Made by a program: the position numbers and the translations under genes. Source: Bacillota bacterium (GTDB lineage: Bacteria > Bacillota > Clostridia > Acetivibrionales > DTU013). Taken from it: a stretch of DNA of 64,000 nucleotides. Location of the stretch: NCBI GenBank assembly GCA_023433505.1, contig JAEZCO010000053.1, forward strand, positions 55,895-119,894. Direction: 5' to 3'. Position 1 is the stretch's first letter, and every line of letters begins with the position of its first letter. Of this stretch, positions 26,308 through 34,967 are shown one piece after another. The notes below the pieces were generated by a model. It was not told the DNA's origin, did no database searches, and saw only the letters and a program-made list of their open reading frames with translations.

Positions 26308-28341
26308 TCACTGCCGAGCCACCTTGAAAGATACAAGGACCTTAAACAGGTCCCCGTCGATTTTGATGACAAACTGCCCTCCGCAGGCATGGGTGAAGCT
26401 CCGGGCGATGGCAAGGCCCAGCCCCGAGCCTTCGGTAGAGCGCGCCTGATCCCCTCTTGCAAAACGCTCAAGAATCTCCTCTTCAGCAAAGTTCATCTCA
26501 TAGGCTGCAGTGTTTTTGATAATGGCGGATACATCATTGCCCTTTACCAGTAAATCCACATAAACTCTTGACCCTGCTAAAGAATATTTCAGCGCGTTGG
26601 AAAAAAGATTCTGAAATACCCGGTAAAGCTTGCTGCCGTCACTCATCACACAAACAGGCTCCTCCGGTATGTTGACCTTCATAGCCAGTCCGGACTGCAC
26701 CACCTGTTCATCCATGTCTGCAAGGGTCTGGCGGATAAGCTTGCCAAGGTCCAGCCGTTCCATATCCAGCCGGATATCGCCGCTTGACGCCTTGGAGAGG
26801 TCAAACAGGTCCTGGATCAGCGTTTTCAGCCTGTCGGATTTTTGGGAAAGGATCTTAATATAATCCATCACATGGGGCGGCAAATCATTTTCTTTGGAAA
26901 GCAGATCCACATAGCTGATAATGGAGGTGAGGGGCGTTTTCAAGTCGTGAGAAACGTTTGTTATGAGCTCCATTTTCATCTGTTCGCTTCGGGTTTTTTC
27001 TTCTACCGCCTTGCCTATACCCTCCTGGATACTGTTTAAATTCTCCTGTACGCCGAAAAGATCCGCCCCGGGGTTGATGGCATTCTTTACAGACATGTCG
27101 CCGTTTTTGATATCATGAATCTGATCAACGAGCAGACCCATATCTTTAACGGTACCGGTATACTTTCTAATGTATCTGTATAGGAGAAAGACGCATGCTG
27201 CAAAAAAAATCAGCACGGGAATTAAATTGATACTCTCCGATCTTATAACGGCTGCAATACAAAATGCATTGACGAAAAATACCAGTATGGCTTCTGCAAC
27301 AATGAGCAGATATGCCCTCTGGAGCATATATTTTTGAAAGGGCTTACTGCTCTCGCTTTTCTTGTACAATTTGATCACCGAATTGATACTGTTGTTGGCA
27401 AAAACCTTTTTCCTGTTTATCCACAGATCTATAAAAAGCAAATAGGCCCACCAGAGGAACCCTGTCGTAACAATGGACTTTACGGGGAATTCGTAAAATC
27501 TGAACCCATCGCTTAGGAACCTTACGGAAATAACAATGGCGAAGATGGACATACATGCCTTTATTTCTACCCAGAACCAGCCTGTAAAGCCTGCAAGCTT
27601 CTGCTCAAATTCCTGCTTGCTTTTCCGCTTGATGATTGAAAGTATTACTAAAACCAGGCCCAGCAGGAAAATTGCAATGGCTCCGTAAATCATAAACCTT
27701 GCATAATTCGTATCTTTTTTTATCTGGAAAAAGGTACTGTAAGCGTAAGGGTTCTCGACAATGTCCTTCTTCATAATCAGCAGCGCTACCGTATCTTTGA
27801 GTTGCGGATTAGTCGCAAAAACGTTTCCGGCCAGATAAGCGACAAACTTGTTCCAATATCCACTGTCGTTCCGATAGAGGTCAAGAACCTTATTGTTATT
27901 TTTGCCGCTGAATTTCGCCCCGTCAAAATAAAGGTAATAATCATAACCATCCGGTAATTTGCCTATTCCTTTTTCCGAGAGGCCCAGCTTCTCAACGGAG
28001 GTATTGGTAACGGTTTTGCCTGTTTTTGAGTTCCTTGCATAATAAATAAGATTAACTCCCTCGGCCTCGGCACTATCCAAAGTGCCTGCGGAATTATCAC
28101 CTGCCTTTGCATTTCTTGTAACTGCTTCCATCAGTCTCATAAACTGGCCGGAAATCGCATCCTTAAACGGCGAAGAGTCCTTGTAATCGTATCTTAATAT
28201 CGCTGTTATATCGCTGAAATTGCTGCTTAAATCCGTCCAGAGTACTATTGTTCCCGAAGCAAAAAAGAGTAAAATATTTGCGCCGATAAAAAAGCTCAAC
28301 CAAACAAGAAAAGGTCTAGATTTTTTCAATTTTGTATCCAA
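26308..28341 (-). CDS. Membrane sensor histidine kinase
   Basis: A 677-aa kinase. TM1 is near residues 14-34, an extracytoplasmic domain follows to ~205, then four or five further hydrophobic segments (~215-390). A HAMP-like linker leads to HisKA (ITNVSHDLKTPLTSI) and an ATPase domain with N box (FSNALKYS) and a final GSGLGLAIA. The G1 box is unusual, since the usual DxGxG is replaced by an INKT-like stretch (AIIKNTAAYEM), a form seen in some VanS-like clostridial kinases. The gene overlaps the response regulator by 26 bp, so they form a pair. The stimulus is unknown. Confidence 0.88.
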   Translation of the reverse strand: MDTKLKKSRPFLVWLSFFIGANILLFFASGTIVLWTDLSSNFSDITAILRYDYKDSSPFKDAISGQFMRLMEAVTRNAKAGDNSAGTLDSAEAEGVNLIYYARNSKTGKTVTNTSVEKLGLSEKGIGKLPDGYDYYLYFDGAKFSGKNNNKVLDLYRNDSGYWNKFVAYLAGNVFATNPQLKDTVALLIMKKDIVENPYAYSTFFQIKKDTNYARFMIYGAIAIFLLGLVLVILSIIKRKSKQEFEQKLAGFTGWFWVEIKACMSIFAIVISVRFLSDGFRFYEFPVKSIVTTGFLWWAYLLFIDLWINRKKVFANNSINSVIKLYKKSESSKPFQKYMLQRAYLLIVAEAILVFFVNAFCIAAVIRSESINLIPVLIFFAACVFLLYRYIRKYTGTVKDMGLLVDQIHDIKNGDMSVKNAINPGADLFGVQENLNSIQEGIGKAVEEKTRSEQMKMELITNVSHDLKTPLTSIISYVDLLSKENDLPPHVMDYIKILSQKSDRLKTLIQDLFDLSKASSGDIRLDMERLDLGKLIRQTLADMDEQVVQSGLAMKVNIPEEPVCVMSDGSKLYRVFQNLFSNALKYSLAGSRVYVDLLVKGNDVSAIIKNTAAYEMNFAEEEILERFARGDQARSTEGSGLGLAIARSFTHACGGQFVIKIDGDLFKVLVSFKVARQ

Positions 28342-29023
28342 TTCCCCACACCACCTTTAAATATTTGGGTTCCTTCGGGTTTATCTCAATTTTTTCGCGG
28401 ATCCGCCGGATATGTACCATCACCGTATTTTCCGCACTGTACGCCGGCTCCTCCCAGACACGGGTGTAAATCTCCTCTGCCGGGAAAATGCGCCCCGGGG
28501 TGCGAATAAGCAGCTCAACAATTTTTGTCTCGGTTGCCGTAAGCTTTACAGGCTCTCCATCTGCCGTCAGTACGCGGCTGTCGCTGTCGAAGCACAGTCC
28601 GCCGGATCTGAACACATTCCCCTTATCACAAAGGTTCACATCCCCCAGGGTCATATACCTTCGCAGCTGCGACTTGACTCTTGCCATCAGTTCCAGAGGA
28701 TTGAAAGGTTTGGTGACATAATCGTCCGCCCCCAGGGAGAGTCCCAGGATTTTATCGGAGTCTTCGGACCTGGCTGACAACAGGATGATCGGTATGTTTT
28801 TATCCTGACGTATCTTCATTGTTGCCGAAAGCCCGTCAAGCCTGGGCATCATTATATCCAGCAGGATCAACTGCACACTGTTGGCGCTGATGATATCGAG
28901 GGCCTGCAGCCCGTCATATGCCGGCATTGCTTTGTAGCCTTCATTTTCAAGATTGATGGCGATTGCCCTCACAATCTCCCGGTCATCGTCCACTACCAGG
29001 ACACACGGTTTTTCCATTCGCAT
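28316..29023 (-). CDS. OmpR-family response regulator
   Basis: A 235-aa regulator with receiver (VLVVDDDREIV, acceptor Asp in LILLDIMMPR, Lys in VTKPFN) and winged-helix output domain ending VWGIGYKIEKI. ATG 29023 is favoured by an AGGAGG five bases upstream; the open frame begins at 29053. The gene leads the two-gene operon with the kinase. Its promoter region contains a copy of the palindromic ~98-bp repeat, and the AraC gene diverges on the other side. Confidence 0.92.
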   Translation of the reverse strand: MRMEKPCVLVVDDDREIVRAIAINLENEGYKAMPAYDGLQALDIISANSVQLILLDIMMPRLDGLSATMKIRQDKNIPIILLSARSEDSDKILGLSLGADDYVTKPFNPLELMARVKSQLRRYMTLGDVNLCDKGNVFRSGGLCFDSDSRVLTADGEPVKLTATETKIVELLIRTPGRIFPAEEIYTRVWEEPAYSAENTVMVHIRRIREKIEINPKEPKYLKVVWGIGYKIEKI

Positions 29024-29040
29024 CTCCACCTCCTTTCCTA

Positions 29041-29136
29041 AGTACTGGTGCAAATGTAATTCCCGTATAGGTGTCTGAAAATGCGGTCCGTCGCGGTCAG
29101 CATTTTCAGAAAAACGGGAAGTAACATTTGCAGTCC
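29041..29136. repeat. Palindromic ~98-bp repeat (MITE-like), copy 1
   Basis: Runs from AGTACTGGTGCAAATG to CATTTGCAGT. The arms (GCAAATG...CCCGT...TCTGAAAATGC and its inverse) pair over most of the length, giving a long hairpin. Homologous to 30197-30294 and 49849-49946. It lies between the divergent regulators. Confidence 0.85.
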
Positions 29137-29310
29137 TCCTAAGTATACCATAAACCCTTTTGCACCCAGACAGTATTTTATCCGGGATGTCTTACAAAAA
29201 AGTGGATATATTTCTTACGAATATCTTACGATTTCTCCTTTTTTTCACAGCTTCAATTGCTTGGCGACTTGTGATATACTTTTTTCTATATACTGCAAAA
29301 ATGGAGGATA

Positions 29311-30204
29311 ATGGTGGAGTCTATAAGCAATAACAGCCTATACAACAAGGAGCTTCAAAGCGGTCGGTTCTATCCTGATTTCAAGGCCTATTACTTTAAA
29401 GAATGGGACGGTTTCAACATGTCCTTTCACGCTCATAATGCGGTTGAAATAATGTATGTGATCACCGGAAGCTGTCTGGTAGACGCAGAGGATACCTCTG
29501 TTTCCATGAAGAAGGGGGAGCTTATCCTGCTGGACGCCAATGTCCGGCACCGGCTGCAGGTTGAAAAAGGCGCACCTTGCAGGATGCTCAATATTGAATT
29601 CGCCTTCTGTCCCCTGGACTCCTATTTACCTTCTTTCAGCGAGCTTGTATGCGGCAGCCGATCTCTCAAGCAGCTTCTTGCTTCGGCTCTGCCCTATTTT
29701 GTACTCAGAGACAGCGATGAGATCTATGTGACAATGAAAAGCCTCATAATGGAGCTTGACCGGGACGATACCATGGAAAGCCAACTGGTGCAGCTTCTTT
29801 TTGACCAACTGCTCATAAGGCTGTCCAGGCTTTATTGCGAGGAGACAAGCAAGAACTCGGGTCCGTCGGTGATTCATGTTAAAAAGGCGGTTCAATACAT
29901 GCACCAACACTATGACAGCGATATACAGATCAAAGACATCGCCTCAGCCGCCAAAGTCCATCCCGGGTATCTTCACCGCATATTCAAGAGCAATAAAGGC
30001 TGCACCATCAGTGAATACCTTTTGCGCATCCGGATGGAGAAAGCGAAAACACTCCTTTCGAATACGGATATACAGATTTCCGATATCCCCGGCTACATTG
30101 GCATAAACAGCAGGCAATACTTTGCCTTTATCTTTAAGAAATACTCCGGTCTTTCGGCAACCTCCTACCGCAATTCCTCTCAACGGCAGGTCTATAAGTA
30201 CTGA
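29311..30204 (+). CDS. AraC-family transcriptional regulator
   Basis: A 297-aa protein. A cupin-type N-terminal sensing domain (AHNAVEIMYVITGSC, KKGELILLDANVRH) is followed by two helix-turn-helix motifs (IKDIASAAKVHPGYLHRIFK and ISDIPGYIGINSRQYFAFIFKKYSGLSATSYR). GGAGG lies just upstream of ATG 29311. Its stop codon is inside repeat copy 2. The next gene is a GH4 glycosidase on the same strand, so it may control sugar use; this is inferred from position. Confidence 0.9.
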   Translation: MVESISNNSLYNKELQSGRFYPDFKAYYFKEWDGFNMSFHAHNAVEIMYVITGSCLVDAEDTSVSMKKGELILLDANVRHRLQVEKGAPCRMLNIEFAFCPLDSYLPSFSELVCGSRSLKQLLASALPYFVLRDSDEIYVTMKSLIMELDRDDTMESQLVQLLFDQLLIRLSRLYCEETSKNSGPSVIHVKKAVQYMHQHYDSDIQIKDIASAAKVHPGYLHRIFKSNKGCTISEYLLRIRMEKAKTLLSNTDIQISDIPGYIGINSRQYFAFIFKKYSGLSATSYRNSSQRQVYKY

Positions 30205-30294
30205 TGCAAATATAACTTCCCGTATAGATTTCTGAAAATACAGTCTTGGAGCGCCGGCATTTTCAGAAAAACGGGAAGTAATATTTGCAGTACT
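30197..30294. repeat. Palindromic ~98-bp repeat (MITE-like), copy 2, plus a 3' fragment
   Basis: Runs from AGTACTGATGCAAATAT to ATATTTGCAGTACT, a near-perfect terminal palindrome. It supplies the stop codon of the AraC gene. A second partial beginning (AGTACTGATGCAAATATT) follows at about 30298-30315, suggesting a truncated tandem copy. Confidence 0.88.
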
Positions 30295-30423
30295 CCTAAG
30301 TACTGATGCAAATATTAGGTTAGAATTTCTTACGTGGCTCCTGACCCCAAGTTAGCATTCTACAAATGCCATTCCCGGTATGATTTATAATTAAGTTAAT
30401 ATTTCATCGCAGGAGGTTTATTT

Positions 30424-31929
30424 ATGTCCTTTAAAATTGCATTTATCGGGGCAGGCAGTATCGGTTTCACAAGGGGACTTTTGCGTGACGTGCTTTCGGT
30501 AGGGGAATTTCATGACCTTGAGGTAGCGTTTACCGATATCAACGAGCATAATCTGGATATGGTAACCAGACTGTGCCAGCGGGATATCGATGCCAACGGG
30601 CTGAAAATAAAAATTCAGGCCACCACCGACCGCAGAGCTGCAGTTAAAAATGCCAAATATGTGTTTAACGTTGTCAGGATCGGAGGCCTGGAGGCTTTTC
30701 AGACAGATGTCGATATTCCGTTGAAATACGGAGTCGACCAATGTGTCGGAGACACCCTTTGCGCCGGAGGCATCATGTACGGCCAGCGCGGAATCGCGGC
30801 AGTACTGGACTTTTGCAAGGATATACGGGAAGTGGCGGCTCCGGGCTGTCTGCTTCTCAATTATGCCAACCCCAACGCCATGCTTACCTGGGCATGCAAC
30901 AAATATGGCAAAGTAAACACCATCGGCCTCTGCCACGGCGTTCAGGGCGGACATCAGCAGATTGCGGAAGCTCTGGGCTTGAAGAAGGAAGAGGTGGATA
31001 TCATTTGCGCCGGTATCAACCATCAGACCTGGTATATTCAGGTGCGGCACAAGGGTGAGGACATGACCGGAAAGCTTCTGGAGGCTTTTGAAAAGCATCC
31101 CGAATTCAGCAAGACGGAAAAGGTCCGCATCGACATGCTGAAACGGTTTGGATACTACAGTACCGAATCCAACGGGCACCTGAGCGAATATGTCCCATGG
31201 TACAGGAAACGTCCGGAAGAAATCAAAGACTGGATAGACCTGGGGATGTGGATCAACGGTGAAACCGGGGGTTACCTGAGGGTATGCACCGAAGGAAGAA
31301 ACTGGTTTGAGACGGACTTCCCCAACTGGCTGAAGGAACCCGCCCTGAAATATGAGCAGCAGGAAAGAGGCAAGGAGCATGGTTCCTACATCCTTGAAGG
31401 TTTGGAAACCGGCCGCCTGTACCGCGGTCATTTCAATATCGTGAACAACGGCGCTATTTCAAATCTGCCGGACGACGCCATCGTTGAAGTTCCAGGGTAT
31501 GTGGACGCCAACGGCGTCAATATCCCCCGGGTCGGCGACCTCCCCTTGGGCTGTGCAGCCGTTTGCAATTCAAGCATCAGCGTTCAGCGTATGGCCGTGG
31601 AAGCTGCGGTCCGCGGCGACGATTTTCTGCTTCGCCAGGCCATGATGATGGACCCCCTGGTAGGCGCAGTGTGCAACCCTCCGGAAATCTGGCAAATGGT
31701 GGACGAAATGCTGATTGTCCAGGAAAAATGGCTGCCGCAGTATAAATCCAGCATCAAAGAAGCCAAGAAGCGGTTCAAAGCGGGCAATCTCCTAAAGACT
31801 AGGGAAGGCTATATGGGGGCCGCAAGATTAAAGACCAAGACGGTGGAAGAGATGTCCGTCGACAAAGCCGCCGCCAAGAAAAACGCCTCTGCCGCCGACA
31901 AGGCAGAAGAAAGGCCGGCGGCGAAGTAA
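30424..31929 (+). CDS. Glycoside hydrolase family 4 (alpha-galactosidase/alpha-glucosidase type)
   Basis: A 501-aa NAD- and metal-dependent glycosidase. The Rossmann motif is FIGAGSIGF at the N-terminus. The metal site is visible as Cys in GLCHGVQGG and His in AGINHQTW. The CHG-type motif points to the alpha-galactosidase/alpha-glucosidase branch rather than the 6-phosphoglycosidases. The C-terminal ~20 residues are an Ala/Lys-rich tail not needed for catalysis. Strong AGGAGG before the start, and a terminator after the stop. The enzyme is cytoplasmic; exact sugar not deducible. It follows an AraC gene. Confidence 0.88.
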   Translation: MSFKIAFIGAGSIGFTRGLLRDVLSVGEFHDLEVAFTDINEHNLDMVTRLCQRDIDANGLKIKIQATTDRRAAVKNAKYVFNVVRIGGLEAFQTDVDIPLKYGVDQCVGDTLCAGGIMYGQRGIAAVLDFCKDIREVAAPGCLLLNYANPNAMLTWACNKYGKVNTIGLCHGVQGGHQQIAEALGLKKEEVDIICAGINHQTWYIQVRHKGEDMTGKLLEAFEKHPEFSKTEKVRIDMLKRFGYYSTESNGHLSEYVPWYRKRPEEIKDWIDLGMWINGETGGYLRVCTEGRNWFETDFPNWLKEPALKYEQQERGKEHGSYILEGLETGRLYRGHFNIVNNGAISNLPDDAIVEVPGYVDANGVNIPRVGDLPLGCAAVCNSSISVQRMAVEAAVRGDDFLLRQAMMMDPLVGAVCNPPEIWQMVDEMLIVQEKWLPQYKSSIKEAKKRFKAGNLLKTREGYMGAARLKTKTVEEMSVDKAAAKKNASAADKAEERPAAK

Positions 31930-31953
31930 AACGGCAAAACAGGCCCAATAATA

Positions 31954-32006
31954 ACAGACCGTATGAAAGATACTTCGCTATTCTTTTCATACGGTCTGTA
32001 TTTTTT
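31954..32006 (+). terminator. Rho-independent terminator after the GH4 gene
   Basis: ACAGACCGTATGAAA (31954-31968) pairs with TTTCATACGGTCTGT (31985-31999) in a perfect 15-bp stem, followed by ATTTTTTCC. Confidence 0.9.
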
Positions 32007-32046
32007 CCGCTTTATCCATTCTGGCTGTCAGGCTTTCTGAATTTCA

Positions 32047-32115
32047 TTGACAATTCCAAAAATTAGCGATAATATAAATTTATTATTCGATATTTTATCC
32101 ATATTATCCAATATT
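32047..32115 (+). promoter_or_regulatory. Promoter and candidate operator of the first Phd-Uma2 fusion gene
   Basis: TTGACA (32047-32052) and TAATAT (32070-32075) are 17 bp apart. CCATATTATCCAATATT at 32099-32115 matches 15 of 17 bases of a sequence in the same position before the second fusion gene (34931-34947). It includes the palindrome CCAATATTGG that runs into the ribosome site. Candidate binding site for the Phd-like domain. Confidence 0.6.
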
Positions 32116-32127
32116 GGAGGTGACCCT

Positions 32128-32889
32128 ATGAAGGTAAGCTCGACAGAAATTCAGAACAACTTTGGCAAATATCTTATTTTAGCGGGAAAAGAAGACATCC
32201 TTATCACAAAGAACGGGACCGAGGTAGCAAGGTTAACTGCCGGAGATAACATCCTTAAGCAGAAGGAAATCATAGACAGCGTAATAAAAGAAGAAGCCGC
32301 GGACTATTCTGTCTCAAGTGATGAAATCTATGGGCGGAAAGCTACCTACGAAGAGTTTCTTAAGCTGACAAAAGGAAATGAGGATGCAAGATATGAGTAT
32401 ATCGACGGGGAAATTTTTGTCATGGAATCACCCAAAACACCCCATCAAACAGCGCTAATGGAGCTGGCTGGAGCTTTTTACAACTGGTTTCAGGATAAGA
32501 AATGCAGACCTATGCTCGCCCCGTATGACATCACGTTAAAAAGGAGCAAAAAAAACATCAACGTCGTCCAGCCCGACCTTATGGTTATCTGTGATCTGGA
32601 AGAAAAGCTTGGCGCAGACGGCTATTACAAAGGCGTCCCATCGCTTACCCTTGAAATTATATCCAATGGCACCGGGTACAAGGACCTTCGCAAAAAAATG
32701 TATTTGTACCTGGATACCGGTGTCCAGGAATATTGGGTGGTAGACCCCGGAGAAAAATCCATCCTTGTTTACCGGTTTACAGACTGTAAACAGATAGAAG
32801 CCCGCGCCTACACAACGGAAACAGAGGCTGTGGCGGAATCCTTTCTATTTAAGGGCCTGAGCATAGAATTGGCTAAGGTCTTCCGGTAA
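32128..32889 (+). CDS. Phd/YefM antitoxin-like domain fused to Uma2 endonuclease-fold domain (copy 1)
   Basis: A 253-aa protein. Residues 1-42 match the N-terminal DNA-binding half of Phd/YefM antitoxins (MKVSSTEIQNNFGKYL, then ILITKNGTEVARL). After a short acidic linker, residues ~75-250 are a Uma2 (DUF820) PD-(D/E)xK-type domain with YEYIDGEIFVM, VVQPDLMVICD (metal-ligand Asp), LTLEIIS (Glu) and the following Lys region. ATG 32128 has GGAGGTGACC upstream; the longer frame start has none. The joined antitoxin/nuclease form and its paralogue at 34968 suggest autorepression. Substrate and role are unknown. Confidence 0.82.
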   Translation: MKVSSTEIQNNFGKYLILAGKEDILITKNGTEVARLTAGDNILKQKEIIDSVIKEEAADYSVSSDEIYGRKATYEEFLKLTKGNEDARYEYIDGEIFVMESPKTPHQTALMELAGAFYNWFQDKKCRPMLAPYDITLKRSKKNINVVQPDLMVICDLEEKLGADGYYKGVPSLTLEIISNGTGYKDLRKKMYLYLDTGVQEYWVVDPGEKSILVYRFTDCKQIEARAYTTETEAVAESFLFKGLSIELAKVFR

Positions 32890-32954
32890 AGGTCCCTTTT
32901 CATGGGGCGGCCTTGTTTTCAAGACCGCCCGAAAGTCAAGTACCGGTGCACTGC

Positions 32955-33842
32955 TTATGTGTTTGAAGCGTCATAGATTGCTTTAATGGAATTCGCCAGC
33001 ATCGCACTAAATTCTTCGTCTGTCTGCTGGGCTGTCAAGTCCTGGGCCAATGCCCGTGAAAAGCTGGCAATCAGTCCGTGGTTGCGCGCCAGTTTTTCAT
33101 TGGCTTCCCTCTGGGAATAGCCGCCGGACAATGCCACAATCCTTACAACATGGGGATCGCCGATTAAATCACTGTAGAAATTATCTTCCGTCGGGATTGA
33201 AAGCTTGAATATTACTTTTACCTCCCCGTCAAGGGCGGCTAAGTGATTGAAAATCTCGCTTTTCAGCAGCTTTTCCGATTCTATCTTGTCTGCGCTATGT
33301 ATATCGACCTCAGGCTCAAGAATAGGTACCAGTCCCATTTCGAAAATCTGCCTGCCGATCTCAAACTGCTGCGCAACATTCTTTCTGATCCCTTCGGGAT
33401 TTGCTTCTTTAATCATAGAGCGCATCTTCGTCCCGAAAATATTTTTCTCAACGGCGCGCTTCAAAAGGCCGTTTAAATCCGAAATGGGCTTCATGAGCTG
33501 AACGCCGTCTTCCAGGGAAGCAAGCCCTTCATCCACCTTCAAAAAAGGTACGATGCCCTTCTTCTCCCAAAGATACTCGGCTGTAAATTGACCGTCAACC
33601 ATACGCTGCATGGTGTTTTCAAACAATATGGCGCCCAAAATATGCTCCGAAGTAAAGGCGGGACTCGTTATGATACGCTTTCTCATTTCATGCACCAGAT
33701 CAAACATTTCTTTGTCATTGGAATAGGCCGATTGCGGAACTCCATACTGCAAAAGCGCCTTCGGAGTGCTTCCGCCGCTCTGGTCCAGCGCTGCTATAAA
33801 TCCCTTCCCCGTTTGCATCCGCTCCAGTTGTTTCTTATTCAT
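32955..33842 (-). CDS. Class I fructose-bisphosphate aldolase
   Basis: A 295-aa Schiff-base aldolase, cleaving fructose 1,6-bisphosphate to the two triose phosphates in glycolysis. Recognisable segments are GFIAALDQSGGSTPKAL, the EPEVDIH motif, and VIFKLSIPTED with the likely Schiff-base Lys. The length fits the short bacterial class I form. AGGGGA lies upstream of ATG 33842. It is a single gene, on the opposite strand to the flanking Phd-Uma2 genes. Confidence 0.9.
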   Translation of the reverse strand: MNKKQLERMQTGKGFIAALDQSGGSTPKALLQYGVPQSAYSNDKEMFDLVHEMRKRIITSPAFTSEHILGAILFENTMQRMVDGQFTAEYLWEKKGIVPFLKVDEGLASLEDGVQLMKPISDLNGLLKRAVEKNIFGTKMRSMIKEANPEGIRKNVAQQFEIGRQIFEMGLVPILEPEVDIHSADKIESEKLLKSEIFNHLAALDGEVKVIFKLSIPTEDNFYSDLIGDPHVVRIVALSGGYSQREANEKLARNHGLIASFSRALAQDLTAQQTDEEFSAMLANSIKAIYDASNT

Positions 33843-34034
33843 TGATTTTCCCCTTTCCCTTTATTCAGTAAAATGATTTTCCTTTTCTTTATTATAGCAC
33901 TTCCATGCAGCCTTATGCACCATGGAGATGCTTGAATTACCCATAATCATTAACCCAACCACCGATTTATTCCCAGATCTGATGATCGGCAAACATTTAT
34001 TTTATCGTACCGTCAATGGACGATCCGGCATCAA

Positions 34035-34061
34035 AAAGCCCTGCAATCCGGTGATTACAGG
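34035..34061 (-). terminator. Terminator of the D-lyxose isomerase gene
   Basis: On the minus strand GCCCTGTAATC pairs with GATTGCAGGGC (one mismatch) around a short loop and is followed by TTTTTG. It lies about 70 bp beyond the stop codon. Confidence 0.75.
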
Positions 34062-34132
34062 GCGGCGATAGGACTTGAACCAAGTTTTCCGCCGTTCCGA
34101 TGATTTAGTTCAACGAATCTGGCAAATTCAAC

Positions 34133-34678
34133 TTACTTTTCGACATCCGGTATCCTTTTGATATCCTCATCGGTGAAAATATCGGCCTCATCCCTGCTCT
34201 TGGTGGAGAATTCAGAGACAATGGCACCCTCGGGACCGGCCTGGAACCAGTGTTTTGTATTGGGATACAGTGTATACTGCTGCCCTGGCTTCAAAATAAC
34301 CTCATGCAGGACGGTATAGGTTTTTTCTCTGCCTTTGGGGATTCTCGCTTTAGGCGCAGCTGCCGGCGTCCCCTCCACATAAAGGTAAACTTCACCCCAC
34401 CTGCACCGGAAGGTCTCTTCCTTCCCGAGCTCTCCTTCAACGGGCGGATGCCTATGTTCGGGACAGGTCTGGTAAGGAAACAGCACCAGCTCTTTTGCGC
34501 AGCATCTGCCGGTATTTACATAGGTAATCAATTCAAGGCCCGTGCTTTTAAGCTCGCCAAGTCCGAAGTCAGCCACTTCCACTTCCGCTTTCTCTTCTTC
34601 CGTAAGAATAATGCCTGCTTTACCGAAGTACTCCAACGTTCTTGCTTTCGCCTGTTCATATTCATTTTTACTTATCAT
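34133..34678 (-). CDS. D-lyxose/D-mannose ketol-isomerase (cupin)
   Basis: A 181-aa cupin-fold sugar isomerase interconverting D-lyxose with D-xylulose, and D-mannose with D-fructose. The metal ligands are visible in CPEHRHPPVEGELGKEE (two His and a Glu), with a second His in LYPNTKHWFQAG. The overall sequence matches the D-lyxose isomerase family. ATG 34678 is chosen because GGGGGTT lies seven bases upstream; the frame is open to 34738. With the beta-mannosidase at 60 kb it could contribute to mannose use, though they are far apart. Confidence 0.85.
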   Translation of the reverse strand: MISKNEYEQAKARTLEYFGKAGIILTEEEKAEVEVADFGLGELKSTGLELITYVNTGRCCAKELVLFPYQTCPEHRHPPVEGELGKEETFRCRWGEVYLYVEGTPAAAPKARIPKGREKTYTVLHEVILKPGQQYTLYPNTKHWFQAGPEGAIVSEFSTKSRDEADIFTDEDIKRIPDVEK

Positions 34679-34893
34679 ATGAAGTAACCCCCATTGCAAA
34701 ATATATTTCTTTGATGGTTTGATGATGGCTCTCGCCAAATTGCATTTTCTATTTGTAAAATTATTTTACTAATATAATTATATTCTTATTGGATCCTTCT
34801 TGCAAGAGAAAATTAAACAAACATCAACCTCATAAAGGAGAATCTATGCTACTTTAGAGAGCCGCCCCATTGTTGCCGGCAAAATCGTCTCTA

Positions 34894-34947
34894 TTGACAA
34901 AATTGTACAATTTATATAGAATTATATTAGCCAAATTAGCCAATATT
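34894..34947 (+). promoter_or_regulatory. Promoter and candidate operator of the second Phd-Uma2 fusion gene
   Basis: TTGACA (34894-34899) and TAGAAT (34917-34922) are 17 bp apart. CCAAATTAGCCAATATT at 34931-34947 is the counterpart of the element before copy 1. The layout of promoter, element and ribosome site is the same in both genes. Confidence 0.6.
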
Positions 34948-34967
34948 TTTCCAGGAGGAAATAAAGC

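Noticed and set aside
30418..31431. A 337-codon minus-strand frame opposite the GH4 gene
   Set aside because: The GH4 gene has intact NAD and metal motifs, a ribosome site and a terminator; the reverse frame has none.
34062..34098. A complete tRNA gene
   Set aside because: Only a T-arm-like and acceptor-like 3' segment is present; no D-arm, anticodon arm or matching 5' acceptor strand upstream.
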